Made by a program: the position numbers and the translations under genes
Shown: in pieces, positions 37,955-49,982 of the stretch
How the letters are laid out: the number at the start of each line of letters is the position of its first letter
Numbering within the stretch: the first letter of the stretch is position 1
Origin: Bradysia coprophila
Lineage: Eukaryota; Arthropoda; Insecta; Diptera; Sciaridae
Assembly: GCF_014529535.1 (NCBI RefSeq)
Contig: NW_023503972.1
Span: forward strand, 5,394,001 to 5,458,000
Direction: 5' to 3'
Length of the DNA stretch: 64,000 bases
Notes under the pieces: model-generated
The model's input: only the letters and a program-made list of their open reading frames with translations
What the model was told of the DNA's origin: nothing
Database searches by the model: none

Positions 37955-40219
37955 TTACACCATTTGATTCATTCCGTCCGTGATTATTTTCAGCGATTTC
38001 ATGTCCTTGTTCACGGTCTCTATCACGAAAGCCATGGCCTTTTGCTGCATCGTCAAAAATGTTTTCATCTCCTCGGACGAGTCTAAGTGGGTGGAAAATG
38101 CAATTGAGAATGTTGTCCGGGACAATTGAACCAAATTTTCGTTACCTTTATCGAGAGTGTAACCATTTCCGACCGCATGATGCCACTGATTCCGTTGCAT
38201 TCTCATTTGGGACAACAGTTCGCTTAAGCGTCCTTTAAATTGCGTCGGTGCCGATACCAGCACTTGCATATTCTCCAATTTACTTCGCAGAATCTCCTCT
38301 TCCGGTGTCATACCGACACCCACTTTGCGAGTAATTTCCTGCTTGACAATGATCTGAAATTTCGTTAGAATCGGATTTGAAACTGGTTCGGTTTGATTGC
38401 GATGCAACTTTATATACCTTCAATATGCGGTGACTTAAGTCCGCCAATTTCCTGCGATGCTCCATCATTTTAGCCGTTGTGCTGGCGTGCCGTTGCTTCA
38501 ATTCTTCAATGTCTTTTGTCAATTTCGACATGTACTGGTTGTGTATGTCAGTTTCGGCTTCTTGGCACTTGATTCGCCAATTGAGCTGTTTGAACGAAAA
38601 TTCGAAAATAAATTAGTTTCACGGGCTCGTGTCACCGAATAATACCTCACCTCACTAAAGCCAACAATCGGCACTGGAATGAATTTTTTGGGATCGGGAT
38701 TGTCCTGTTTGGCCTGTTTCCACATGCGCGGGTCGATGCCCTTCGGCGGATTGTCCAAATATTCTTTTAACAGATCTTCGTCGGGCAAAACCATAGCAAT
38801 GACCTGTTCAACACCCATACCGGTCACTTGATTCTTAGTCATCGGTTGGTTCAAGAAGCTGCAGAGTTCAGTGGCCAAAATTTTCTTTGTTTCGTTGGAT
38901 GTCTGCGACTTCTCCTCCACGAAAATCACCAACTGTGACTTATTGTCGGAAAGTGGCACAATACTGTCCACATTTACGATAAGTGTTGGCTTATTGCCCA
39001 GCACCTGGTTCAATTGATTCACTATCTGTGGCTGATTGTCCTTCACCTGATTCACTGGTTTGTTAAACACTAGCGACACTTGTCCCATTTTATTGTCTTT
39101 GCCTGGCATTTTACTGTAGCCCATTGCTTTGAAGCGACACAAATAATTTTGCGGAGTAATTTCGATCGGAGCCGCACTTTGATTGTAGAAAGCTTTCCCC
39201 GTTCCGTACATTGCCTGTAAGTAATTCCATTTTGCTATCACCGTGTCACGTTCGTCGCCGAAAATTGATACGTTGAAAATGGACTGAGCGAAACATTCGT
39301 CTGGATTCAATTGCTGTGGAAGCTGCTGTTGTTGTTGCTGTTGGGGCTGACCAAATGTTGAACCGAATGCAGGCGTACCAGTAGCTGGTTTTCCAAATGC
39401 TCCAAATCCTCCGGATAATCCAGATGTTGTAGCTGTATTTCCGAATCCACCGAATAATGGCGCTGCTGACGAGGTTGTGTTCATTCCACCAAACCCACCC
39501 GCTCCGAATGAGTTAAATGTAGGTGCTGACGAAGCTGAAGAAAATTAGGCAGATAATGAGATTGAGTTGTCAGAACCGAAAAGTTCCGAAAATTACCTGG
39601 TGTCGCGCCAAATCCGGTAAATCCACTGCCGAATGCAGAAGCTTGAGTTCCTGGTGCTCCGAATCCAGTGGATGATGTCGTTTGTGTTCCAAAGCCAAAT
39701 TGTGGAGCTGAAGTTGAAGAGGTGTTCGTACCGAATCCAGTAGCTCCGAATGCAGGAGCAGCCGATGCTTGACCGAAACCTTGAGGACGAAATTGTTTGT
39801 CGTTGAAATGAAATGAAAAATGAAAACCAACATTCTTCTTACCAGTAGATGCTCCGAAGGCTGGAGTCGATTGAATTCCACCGAATGCAGGAGCTGCTGT
39901 GCTTACCCCGAACGCAGGATTCGCTGCGTTAGCACCGAAAGCAGGTGTTGTTGTGTTTGCACCGAACGCCGCAGTTGATGCATTAGCACCAAACGCCGCT
40001 GTTGATGTATTGGCACCGAATGCTGGAGTTGCTGGATTTGCACCGAACGCAGGAGTCGTTGTGTTCCCACCAAATGAAAAATTTCCGAATCCAGTTGCTG
40101 AAATGGAAAATTTCGTTCGATTAAATTCCATGCGCTGCGGGACGGTTTTACGACAAAGTATTACGTTTTGCAGGTGTACTGCTAGCCAGGCCAGTATTTC
40201 CAAAATTAAAGGATGCCAT
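37955..40219 (-). CDS. Nup54: Nucleoporin Nup54
   Basis: FG nucleoporin of the Nup62-Nup58-Nup54 central-channel complex. Minus-strand exons: 40219-40165, 40097-39843, 39779-39597, 39534-38651, 38585-38418, 38353-38146, 38082-37955. Splice phases all close to a 626-aa protein, close to the family length. Residues 1 to about 210 are an FG domain rich in PAFGA and GFG repeats, with a poly-Gln run before LPQQLNPDECF. The conserved block starts IFGDERDTVIAKWNYLQAMYG and continues to PIVGFSELNWRIK. The C-terminal third is coiled coil (KLTKDIEELKQRH, APTQFKGRLSELLSQMRMQ), which mediates trimer assembly. Intron 2 (39780-39842, 63 nt) is stop-free in frame. The start MASFNFGNTG matches the FG style. 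It is divergent with the zinc-finger gene. Confidence 0.95.
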
Positions 40220-40673
40220 GTCTTCAACGCAGAAAATACAAAACTTCAACTACTTAACCTACAACAATCGACGATCTTCTAACGTTTCAGTTGACATACA
40301 GCGTGTACATACACACGAAAACAGTGTGACATACACACACATCCGTAAACGCTAAAATGTAGACAGAAAGCAGTGCGTCGATGCATGTTGAAAGTAAAAT
40401 TTGAATGTCTAAATCTGATATCTAGAGACTTGATGCTTAACACAAAAAATGAGTTATTACATGGCGGGCAGTGGATTTCAGAACGATAAACATTGAAACT
40501 ATTGCTAATCAGTATTTGAAATCATCTCAGCACTGGCGCAATGTCACTGACAGTCCATACGTCACATCACAGCACACACAATGAAAAAGTGTTTGTTATG
40601 ACATTCAAACTGTCAACGTAAATACTCTGGTACGGGGAGTAGAGAGGGTAGAGAGTGAAGCATCGCAAAAATA
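40220..40673. promoter_or_regulatory. Shared head-to-head promoter region
   Basis: 454 bp separate the Nup54 start (minus) from the zinc-finger start (plus). Both untranslated leaders and promoters must lie here unless leader exons exist elsewhere. I see no TATA box at a convincing distance. Short CA-rich motifs (acatacacacac) occur near 40300-40345. Confidence 0.5.
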
Positions 40674-43600
40674 ATGGATGTGAAATGGAGACTACCCAAA
40701 GAAATAAAACAAGAGGAGCCAGTCGAATACTACCTCATATCGTCGATATCGGACGAACAACTGAATGTGGCCTTAGATACGTACACACCGCAGGTTGATC
40801 AACTGAAGGTAACCTTCTTTTTGAATTGTCACGTTCGATCTAATTTCACATTCAAAATTGAAAAATTAGGAAAATTTTCCAGTTCAAGTGAAACAGGAAT
40901 GCGTTGAACATATCTTCGAACCAGCTATTTATGGTGATAATGATGGAGCTGACTCAGTCGATCCATTGGAATATGTGAACATAGAGTCACACAATGGAGG
41001 CAATGAGACAAGTGACTACGAACCCGATTCGGAATATGATGATAAAGATGGCGAAAATGATACAGACGAGGTGGGTGAATGTTATTGTTGTGGCAGTCTC
41101 GACTGTTTCTCTGAGTAATGTAAAGGCGCTCTAAGTTTTAATTGGTCGCAATAGTTCAAACGCCTCTGTCACTGTTAATGCTCGGAACTGGGACTGGAAC
41201 CCGAACCTGCACTAAGATTTCGACCCGAGTCTGAATTGGTTTGGGTTGAACTCGAAATCGAAATTTTAAGCTTCAAGTCAAGTTCGTGCCGACTTCAGGC
41301 TTGGGTTAAAATCCGGTTCGGGTCAACTTGAATTAAAACAGGTCCCGATCCGAGGCTTAAACAGAGTACATTACTTCTGCTTTACTCGTGAAAAATTCTG
41401 TAAAATTTTGAAATTTATTTTGCTTCAAAGTCGAGTAATTTGAGAGAAGTCGCTTGATACGTTGTCAAAAACACCCATTTAATCGCACCAATATTTCTCA
41501 CGACATCTCCTTATCACTTCACAGGACTATGAAATTGGCAGCAAAAAGAAGAGACCGTCGAAAACTTTGCAAAAAAATGAGAATCTGAAACGCACAGACA
41601 TTTCGATAGTTGAATACAAGGAAATCTCATCGAAAGGACCACCATACGCTTGCAATGTTTGCTCGCTAACGTTTCCAATTGTGAAAAGTTTGGTAAGAAG
41701 GACATTTTTGTTTCGTTAATTTCGCTGAATAATGTTATGTCGTTCATCAGATAGCACACCGAAGCATCCACAAGGGAAAGAAATTTCAATGCGATTTATG
41801 CAAACACGTGTTTAAGAGCAAATCGCACATTTACGAACACATGAAGGTAAGAATTTGAATGGTGACGGTGTTGTCGAGCGGGGGAGCGAATATTTTCGCA
41901 ATCGAAATTCGAATTTAAAGGAATGAGAAGCTAAAGATGAACGGGTAGCGAGAGCTATATAAAACAGAGGCCTGTAATCTTGAAAACGAATTTCCATACA
42001 GCCGTGAATTGTCACGAATTTTTTCGATTTGGCGATTTTAATTGGCAATTCATCATTTTTGGTGGCTTCGTTAAATCACCAAGAAAAATCGCCAGAATGT
42101 GAAGACACAGTGAAATACGACCTTTTTTCGCACGCAGTGAAATAAGAATTTTTCTCGTTTATCTAATGCTAAAATATCGCGACTTCGTCGCTCATTTTCG
42201 ACCCATAAAAAAAATGTTGCTAAAGGACTTTTTTTTAGTGAGTTACGAAAAATACTACTTCGCTCTTCTAGAGCCTTCAACAAAGACTGAATTTTTATAA
42301 AGAAAAATCTAGCATTGGCCAGAATTCGAACCCCTGACACCAAAAGTTTTTTTTTGCGCAAAGCAGTGACTGTATAGTCACAAATTCTTTTCACACTTTA
42401 GCGATGTTTCTTGGTGAATAAACAAACCAACCAAAAATGATGAATTGCCAAGAAAAATCGTCAGAGTGTGAAAAAACACCAAAGTGAAATAATACCTCTA
42501 GGATTGCTTAAAAAAGACTGTCGTACACTAAAAAAACGGATAAAACGACTTACATTGTGTCTATTCTGCTACATTTCCTTACAATCGAACAAAACGACTT
42601 TCCTTCACCGTTTGTAAGAGGAGACCTTCCGTAGGATTGAATATAAGGCCTTTGCGTTAATTGTCGTAAAAGGATAGATTCTATGGAATCGAACAAAATT
42701 ATCATTTTCAAATACCTCGGTGTTCGAAGTTTCGTTCTTAGATCGTTCTTGCACAACACTCGTACGTGTTTTTTGTTGGTATCTGCAGTTTTGTGGTACC
42801 TGACCACATGTCCCGCATGTGACTGCATGGCTAGAGATTAAGTGGAATTAAGGTGTACTTTCATTTTGCTAATGATTCACTAGACTTTGATGAGATTTTG
42901 GCAAAAAAAAATCTTTAGAACTTTTGAGGAATTATGACATTGCATTTCACTGTCTCTCGGATCGAAACAGTAGCAGAAACCATGTCGCTAATTAAAATTA
43001 TCATTTTTGATTGCTCATTTAAAAAAAAAATCGACAGAATGTGAAGAAACGCCAGGAAAAATCGCCAGTGTGTGAATGAAGGCCAAGGAAAATCGGTATT
43101 TTTGGCAATTCTTCACTGGAATAATTTCAATGATTTTTGAGATTCACGAAAACCGTGAAAATTCCCGAAGAATCATGAAAATACTGTCTCTACAGGCTCT
43201 GACGTAGAAGAACGTTGGATAACTAAAATCACTGCGACAAATCAAAAGTAGGGAAGATCATGGACAAGACTGTTTTAAAACAGTGAAATTTTGGAAAAAT
43301 GTTTCACTTTTGCATCAAGGATTCTGCTCGGTTCTTTTGCAGAAAAGGAACAAAATTTTGACTCTGACTGTAGTCATCCAGGTCATCCATCGAGACATCG
43401 ACAGTCATTGAATTAATCACAAACGCAACAAAAGTTCACTTTATAACTGCAGGAATGATTAGGCTGTTATTCTGTTTCACTATTGCAAGAATTCGTTTCA
43501 GCTCAATGGGGCCAAGCAAAGGAATTCGTTTCGCTTACCGTCAAAGATCGAATGCCAATTCTTCAATCACATCACTGACTGGAATAATCGTCTAACTTGT

Positions 43601-46600
43601 TCATCATTTGTTAGTTTCATGAACTTCTTCATTCGACGGATTTATTTACTCAAAGTTTATCCAGACTACAGACCCCTTTCAGCGTGTGCTAAATTCTTCA
43701 GCTTCTGTCTTGATTTCCTTAGTTCGCTTCAACAATTTCTATTTTGGTATGAATCGGCTGATCTAGTTAGTCCCTAGTCTGTTTAGTATTGAGAACAGAA
43801 TGCACGGCACATTGTCTATGTGATTGACACTGTCGACTGTCTGGACATCGAACTGATTTGTCTTCTGCTTTATTTTAGTGTCACCAAGAACCACAACACT
43901 GCTGTCCAGTTTGCCTCAAGACATTTGCACTGAAAAAGAGCTTTGTAAGTTGTGTCGGCCTCATTGGACCTTACTGTAACTGTATGGATTATTAAAATGC
44001 TTAGGGATCGAATTGTATCCTCCTACCTTAATACTGCCAAAGTAAGCGTTTTCGTAAGCAAAGGCTGTCCTCAAGGGGGTATTCTACCGCCTTTACTATA
44101 CTGTTTGGTTAAAGACAGCTTACTATCTTTACTTAATAATGCTGGCTTTTACTCTCAAAGCTTTGCCGATGACCTCGCAATTCTCCTAGTAGGAATCTGC
44201 ATCTCGACCCTGTCAAACTTGATGCAATCAGCACTAAAACTAGTTGAATCCTGGTGTCATAGTAGGGAGCAATCAGCGAACCCAGATAAAACGAGACTGA
44301 TATTATTCACTCGTAAAAGGAAGGTTACAGGACTCAAAAAACCCAAATTTTTTGGCAAGGAAATCGATTTTTCCGAATTTGTAAAATTTTTGGGCGTCAT
44401 ATTAGACTCAAAACTATACTGGATCATCCATTCAGAATACGTCATTAAAAAAGCGGTAGCATCCCTATGGCAATGTCGCAGATTATTTGGCAATGACTGG
44501 GGGATTAGCCCCAAAGTACTCCATTGGATTTACACAGCCATAGTAAGACCAAGACTATGTTATGGAGCAGTAGTCTGGTGGCCCAGATGCGAAGTGAAAT
44601 CTGTTCAAACCCAACTGAGTAAATTACAAAGATTAGCATTAATTGGAATCACTTCCGCCATGAAAACTACCCCAACAGCAGCACTCGAAGCACTATTGAA
44701 CATAGAACCGCTACATATTCACATCAAGTCTCTTGCCAAGTCGTCCCTTTTAAGGTTCAAACAGTCTGAACTCTTGATCAATGATGCCAATTTCGGGCAC
44801 ACTAAGTTGTGGTCAGCCATGTCCCAACAAATACCTGAAGTCAATATGCCCTGCGACTTAATCATCCCAACTTACAGATTCGAAAAATCATTTAAAGTAA
44901 ATATACCGGATCGTAGTTTCTGGGATACCCCGAATGCAATTGCACACAATCACTTCTCGTGGTTCACTGATGGATCAAAAAAGGACGATCTAACCGGGTC
45001 GGGAATATTTTGCCCTAGCATAGCTAAAGAAATATCCGTGTCACTAGGAAATTTTTTAACAGTATTCACTACAGAAATTACTGGAATCATGGAATGCTGC
45101 AGAGAAATAATTAATAACCACGAAGCTAATGTCTCACCCATAAATATTTGCTCAGACAGTCAAGGTGCAATTAAAGCGATTAGCGGCTTTAAATTTTCAT
45201 CTTCAATAGTCCTTGAATGTCGCGATACTCTAGAAGAACTATCTGGAAAACACCAAGTGTCACTTATTTGGGTTCCAGGGCACACGAATGTCGCTGGTAA
45301 CGAAAAAGCAGATGAACTAGCAAGATTAGCTTCTAGTACACCTTTCATAGGACCTGAGCCAGCAATGGCCTTATCATTCTCAACACTTAATCGGCTCATT
45401 CTGAACAGTAAAACCAAAGAATTCAATAATTATTGGAATACCCTAGACTTTGCCAGACAGGCAAAAATATCGATCAGAATAAACAACAAAAATTCGAAAT
45501 ACTGCCTGTCACTCGATCGGAATAACCTCAGAAGACTTGCCGGCATACTTACAGGTCACAATTCTCTAAAGAAACATCTCCACACAATTGGGGTGGCAGA
45601 CGATCCACACTGCGAAAAGTGTGGTGAAATCGAAAGCACAGAACACTTTCTTTGCGAATGCCCAGCATACATTATGGCTCGATCACAGTATCTAGGTTCA
45701 TACGTAACCAAGTACACCTCGATATGGAGTATCGCTCCATCAAACATCCTCAAATTTCTAAACAAGACTAAAAGAATATAAACGACCGTGGGTACGCACA
45801 ACAGGCCCATCTGAGGCTTAGGTGCAGGCGTAAAAGCCACCCACTTATTCTATCTATCTATCTGTGTCGGCCTCATATTGCCGTTCGGAAGTGGGATTTG
45901 TTCAGTAAAAAAATTTGCTCAATTTTCCAGATTCGTCATCAGATGATTCACGAAGAAAAACAGTTCGAGTGCGACATCTGCAAAAAACGGTTTCGTCAAA
46001 AGGGCCACGTATACGAACATATGAAGGTGAAGGTCCAAACCGTATTCCGGTCCCTGTCGACTAATTCCTCTGTTTTCCACTTTCAGACACATCGTGAACG
46101 AGTCAAACATTTCCATTGCGAAATTTGTGTCATGTCCTACTACGAACAGCGAACGTTAAACCGTCACATGAAATTTGCCCACTCCAATTTGCAACGCAAG
46201 CGTTTCCGTTGTCCGAACACACTGTGTGATAAGTCGTATTCCAGTGCACCGTCGTTCCGGATGCACGCCTGTGTGGATGGTCGACGTCCTCAAGATATGC
46301 TCAACACGAGCTGTTCGCAGTGCAATAAGCGATTTTTCAACAAATTCGAACTGAACCGACACGTAAAACGAACGCACGTCACGAAACCGGACAATTTCCG
46401 GTGCAATGATTGTGGACGAGGATTCTTGTACCGTTACTGGGATTCGTATATTCTACATGTGGCGCAAAAATGTGCCAAGCTCATCATATACGAGTGTGAC
46501 TATTGTGCGAGACTGTTGCCGAGCAAAGCGAAATTGATGGAGCATTTCGCTGGAGTGCATGGCATCGACAATACCACAAAAAAACTTGACTGTCCGAAGT

Positions 46601-47370
46601 GTACAAAATTTTTCTTCACCAAAAACAGCTTGAACTACCACATGAAGAAGCTTCACATCGACCTGAAGTGTACCTACTGCAATCTGACATTGAAGTCCAA
46701 GAGCGGTCGCAATTTGCATCAGAAGCACTGCATACCGAAGAAAACGTTCGAAAAATATTCCCAAAACAACGGCACGGTTGCCGGCGATCCGAATGGGGGA
46801 TCGTCACATGCATGTGAAATTTGCAAATGTTCGTTCATCAGTAAAGCTAATCTGCTGGAGCATCAGACGGAGGTTCATGTCGAAAAGAACTTCGCGATCC
46901 AAGACGATAATATGTCGATACCTCAGCACTCGTGTTCGACGTGCAATTTAACATTCGCCACCGCGTTGACTCTGGCCAAGCACCGGAAACGAATGCACAA
47001 GAATCGAAAGCACTTCAAATGTCCCACATGCAACGTTACATTCGGCGAAAAATTGTACCAGCAACACTTCCGACGTAGCAAATGCAAGAAGAAGGAGTTG
47101 CCACGATATCAGTGCACGGTGTGTGCGAGAATTTTCACCAGAAATACGAATTTGAAGAAACACTTCCGGAAAATCCATTTGAACGAGAGAAGCGGTACGC
47201 ATTTCATTTGTGATATTTGCGGGCGATCGTTTTCATCGAAACGGTCCATGCTGAACCATTTTGTGCGCGGCGATCATCGGAACAGTCTACAGTGTGAATT
47301 TTGTGCGACGACGTTCAAACACCTATCGGCTTGCTGGAAGCATTCGGTTTACTGTAAATCGAAGCCATAG
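40674..47370 (+). CDS. C2H2 zinc-finger protein, about 17 fingers
   Basis: Probable nuclear DNA-binding regulator. Exons: 40674-40808, 40870-41070, 41525-41692, 41751-41846, 43879-43944, 45931-46026, 46087-47370; all phase 0, 681 aa. The acidic N-terminus has a VQVKQE sumoylation-like motif and no ZAD-type Cys quartet. Fingers begin YACNVCSLTF and run to the end (FECDICKKRF, FICDICGRSF, LQCEFCATTF). Several introns fall inside fingers, so splicing brings the zinc ligands together, for example HIYEHMK|CH and HVYEHMK|TH. Some fingers are atypical (CPNTLC spacing; His-Cys endings such as RRSKC). Intron 4 (2 kb) carries inverted repeats and intron 5 hosts a LINE insertion. Intron 6 (60 nt) is stop-free but retaining it would break a finger. 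Exon 2 uses the acceptor AAATTAG|GAAAAT because the nearer AG puts a stop in frame. Orthology is not assigned. Confidence 0.88.
41150..41360. repeat. Degenerate CCGAACC/GGTTCGGG-type repeat, copy 1
   Basis: Imperfect runs of hexamer-like words (cccgaacc, cgacccga, ggttcgggt) inside intron 2 of the zinc-finger gene. A comparable stretch, partly in opposite orientation, lies at 50130-50410. No coding potential. Confidence 0.55.
42036..42460. mobile_element. TIR element in zinc-finger intron 4
   Basis: ttggcaattcatcatttttg at about 42045-42063 is the reverse complement of 42431-42450. Pairing continues inwards through the cttggtga/tcaccaag words, so about 60 bp match at each end. aagaaaaatcg(c/t)cag(a)gtgtga words recur outside both ends and again near 43028-43075, suggesting several related decayed copies. 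The interior includes ggggttcgaattct (minus strand, near 42325), which looks like a tRNA B box but has no matching A box. Confidence 0.55.
43951..43964 (+). repeat. Target-site duplication, left copy
   Basis: tgtgtcggcctcat, repeated exactly at 45863-45876 on the other side of the LINE insertion. Confidence 0.92.
43965..45862 (+). mobile_element. 5'-truncated non-LTR retrotransposon with RNase H
   Basis: LINE fragment in sense orientation in intron 5 of the zinc-finger gene, with an uninterrupted frame to TAA 45779-45781. It encodes the back half of a reverse transcriptase (GCPQGGIL, FADDLAILL), then an RNase H domain with its acidic residues present (FTDGSKKDD, EITGIME, ICSDSQGAIKAI, WVPGHTNVAGNEKADELAR) and a terminal CCHC knuckle (CEKCGEIESTEHFLCEC). 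The endonuclease and the first RT motifs are missing, so it is a dead-on-arrival copy. The 3' end is (TATC)n, typical of LINEs that end in a simple repeat rather than poly-A. RNase H points to the I, R1, LOA or Outcast-like groups; I cannot decide which. The apparent start codons at 43952 lie in the flanking intron. Confidence 0.93.
45863..45876 (+). repeat. Target-site duplication, right copy
   Basis: Exact 14-base match to 43951-43964 immediately after the (TATC)n tail. Confidence 0.92.
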
Positions 47371-47462
47371 AGAACAAAAGAGCTCATGCTATGAGACACG
47401 GACAAAGATTGTTATTTTGTGTCATTTCTGAAATGTTTTCCGTTTAAAAATTTAGTTTTTTC

Positions 47463-47468
47463 ATTAAA
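47463..47468 (+). terminator. ATTAAA polyadenylation signal of the zinc-finger gene
   Basis: ATTAAA about 93 bases after the stop at 47370. The canonical AATAAA is absent nearby. Confidence 0.45.
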
Positions 47469-48002
47469 GTTAAAACCAAAACAAATTTCGGTCTTTTTCC
47501 ATCATCAACGCAAATAACGCAAGACAGAATACGGTATCCAGGTGGAAGCCATTGGTTTGGAATTTTCATACAACTTTCTTCAGTCGGAGATAATTGTCTA
47601 TCAAAAACCTTCGTGCAGATGAGTTTCTCCAGCTCGTACGATTGTGTCATCCTGTGAGATTCAAGGTTTCAAGATTTGATTTTTTTGAATTGATTCTAGT
47701 TGAAGTATCGAAAGTTGTGGAGCTTTTTTTTGGTCAATATTACCGGTCAAATTACCGTTTGAGTGTCCGTTCTAACTCGAGAAGTAACTGCCTTTTTTAT
47801 GATCATCAATTCATCACATTTTATGTAAGAACTTTTTGTGACTGTTATTTTGTATGGGTTTACGTTCGCTGATATCGAAAACGGAGACATTTTGGAGCCA
47901 TACGTGGCTCATTTTTTTTATCAAATCTTTTCTGCGTAGATATTCGAGTAGATGATTTGACTATCGAATTTACACTTTAAAGGTACATTCATCGTGTCAC
48001 TA
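47469..48002. other. Intergenic, no gene recognised
   Basis: AT-rich sequence after the zinc-finger gene. Open frames on both strands are short and unlike proteins. Confidence 0.5.
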
Positions 48003-48118
48003 CCAGAGCCTAATATTTGGGAATTGTTTTTGAGTATTTTAGGAAATTTTAGGGAATTTAAGGAATTTTTGGGAATTTCGGAAAAACCGAGAATTAAATC
48101 CCAAATATTAGGCTCTGG
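48003..48118. mobile_element. 116-bp MITE with CCAGAGCCTAATATTTGGGA ends
   Basis: A perfect 20-base inverted repeat closes the element. The interior is rich in ggaattt words. Single ends of the same family recur at about 48440-48475 (cccaaatattagactct), 57866-57895 (ccgaatattaggctctg) and 61206-61222 (aaatatttggga), so this is a multicopy family in the region. Confidence 0.85.
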
Positions 48119-48603
48119 CTGTAACATCGATTGGACCGAATGTCGCTACTTACTAAAATTAACGATGTACAAACGACCAGTTCTGATGATGTAAGAAGTG
48201 GAACGAAAGCGACAGCAAAATATACACGACGAGCGAGAAATAGTTGTTACCGTATCTGTTGAGGATGGTATATTATAGAAAAGTGGCTCAAATAAACCGT
48301 CCACAACAGATGCGTATACAACTTTTCATGCTGAATTGAAAGACGAATCTAACGTGCTATCACTCATTAAAATCGCTTGTTCCCCTATCAACATCACCTG
48401 AAGTTTTGGCGATATGCCAATTTTAGAGAATTTTTGGGAGTATTGAGAATTAGTTCCCAAATATTAGACTCTCGTCTCTATGTTTTTAACTAGCAATACC
48501 TCGGAGTGGATGAATTTCAATACTCAATAAGACCCTATTTGCCCGAGAGCTCTAGAAATCTTTTAAAAAAAATATTTGTGGCTTCTAGGACCAATACCTA
48601 TCC

Positions 48604-49982
48604 AGTAGGGCGTATCGAATTTTGCAAATTTTAAGGACATAAAGGCGATAGCCTGTGTGCGGAAAACGTAGATCATCGAAAACTGTGTCCGGGCATGTGG
48701 TTGATGAATCCGATGGAGCCATGGAAGAAGTCCCCCCGGGCGGCTTTAAGTTTCCGATGGTCATAATTCGGAAAGTTGAGAGTATTTTTGAAAACAATGT
48801 TCTAGCGGGATGTAGAGCTTTGAAAACTCTACAAATCTACCGAAGAAACCTATGGTCCAAAAGGTGCCATTGCCAAGATTGCCTAACATCGAAAATGTGA
48901 CCTTTTGGTTTTTGACTTATATTTCCTGAGAGACAAATGATTTTTTTTAGCCTGTGGTATGAGGTGGTAGAGGAGGTCGAGCACTTCCAGTACACTAGGC
49001 ATGTCCCGATCCATTATACACTTGAAATCACTTTTTTAACCTTTTTAATTGGAATTTTTAAGAGTGGCCACGTCGCCCACGAAGCAAGTGCAGACACTGC
49101 AACCGGTGCTGTTGAGTCGAGGACACCTTGGCCAGTAAGTATGCATAATACTCCACGACAGTAGCTGAACTTTTTCACAAAATATCTGTGATTTCGATGT
49201 GGCACACTTTGTACTACAAAATCTGAATAAATTGAATTTATGAGAAAAACGAGAAATAATCGATTTAATTAGTTATTTCACCCACTCAATAGTAGTAAGA
49301 AGTCGATTTCGTTGCAAATACACAGATTATACATATTTTTCGATATATTTACGAAAAATTGAAGTTCGTAGTATAGTTTTTCAATTCATGTACCACATCG
49401 AAATAACAAATATTTTGTGAAAGAGTTCAGCTACTGTCATGGAATATTATGCATACTTACTGGCCAAGGTGTCTTCGACTCACCAGTACCGGTTGCAGTG
49501 TCTGCACTTCGTGGGCGACGTGGCCACTCTTAAAAATTCCATTCACAAATGTTATAAAAGTGATTTCAAGAGTATATCCGATCGGGAAATGCCTAGTGTA
49601 CTGGTAGTGCTCGACCTCCTCTACTATCTCATACCACAGGCTAAACAAAATCATTTGTCTCTCAGGAAATATAAGTCAAAAACCAAAAGGTCACATTTTC
49701 GATGTTAGGCAATCTTGGCAGTGACACCTTTTGGACCATCGGTTTCTTCGGTAGTTTTGTAGAGTTTTCAAAGCTCTACATTCCGCTAGAACATTGTTTT
49801 CAAAAATACTATCAACTTTCCGAATTATGACCTTCGGAAACTTAAAGTCGCCCGGGGGGACTTCTTCCATGGCTCCATTGGATCCATCAACTACATGCCC
49901 GGACACAGTTTTCGATGATATACGTTTTCCGCACACAGGCTATCGCAGTCCTTAAAATTTGCAAAATTCGATACGCCCTACT
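48604..49982. mobile_element. Foldback element, two about 600-bp inverted arms
   Basis: 48604-49203 is the inverted complement of 49391-49982 at about 95 percent over long stretches, around a 187-bp spacer. Each arm holds a matching 81-codon frame ending CHCQDCLTSKM (plus 48655-48900, minus 49691-49936) and a second frame (VVEEVEHFQYTRH / IVEEVEHYQYTRH). The arm copies differ mostly by amino-acid changes, so selection for protein is not evident. No DDE transposase motif is recognised. The structure matches Foldback-type elements or two head-on copies of one element. Confidence 0.85.

Noticed and set aside
39899-40282. Plus-strand Ala/Pro/Asn-rich frame opposite Nup54
   Set aside because: Antisense shadow of the FG repeats on the minus strand.
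42300-42400. Possible tRNA gene on the minus strand
   Set aside because: Only a B-box-like string is present. There is no A box, acceptor stem or anticodon arm that folds.
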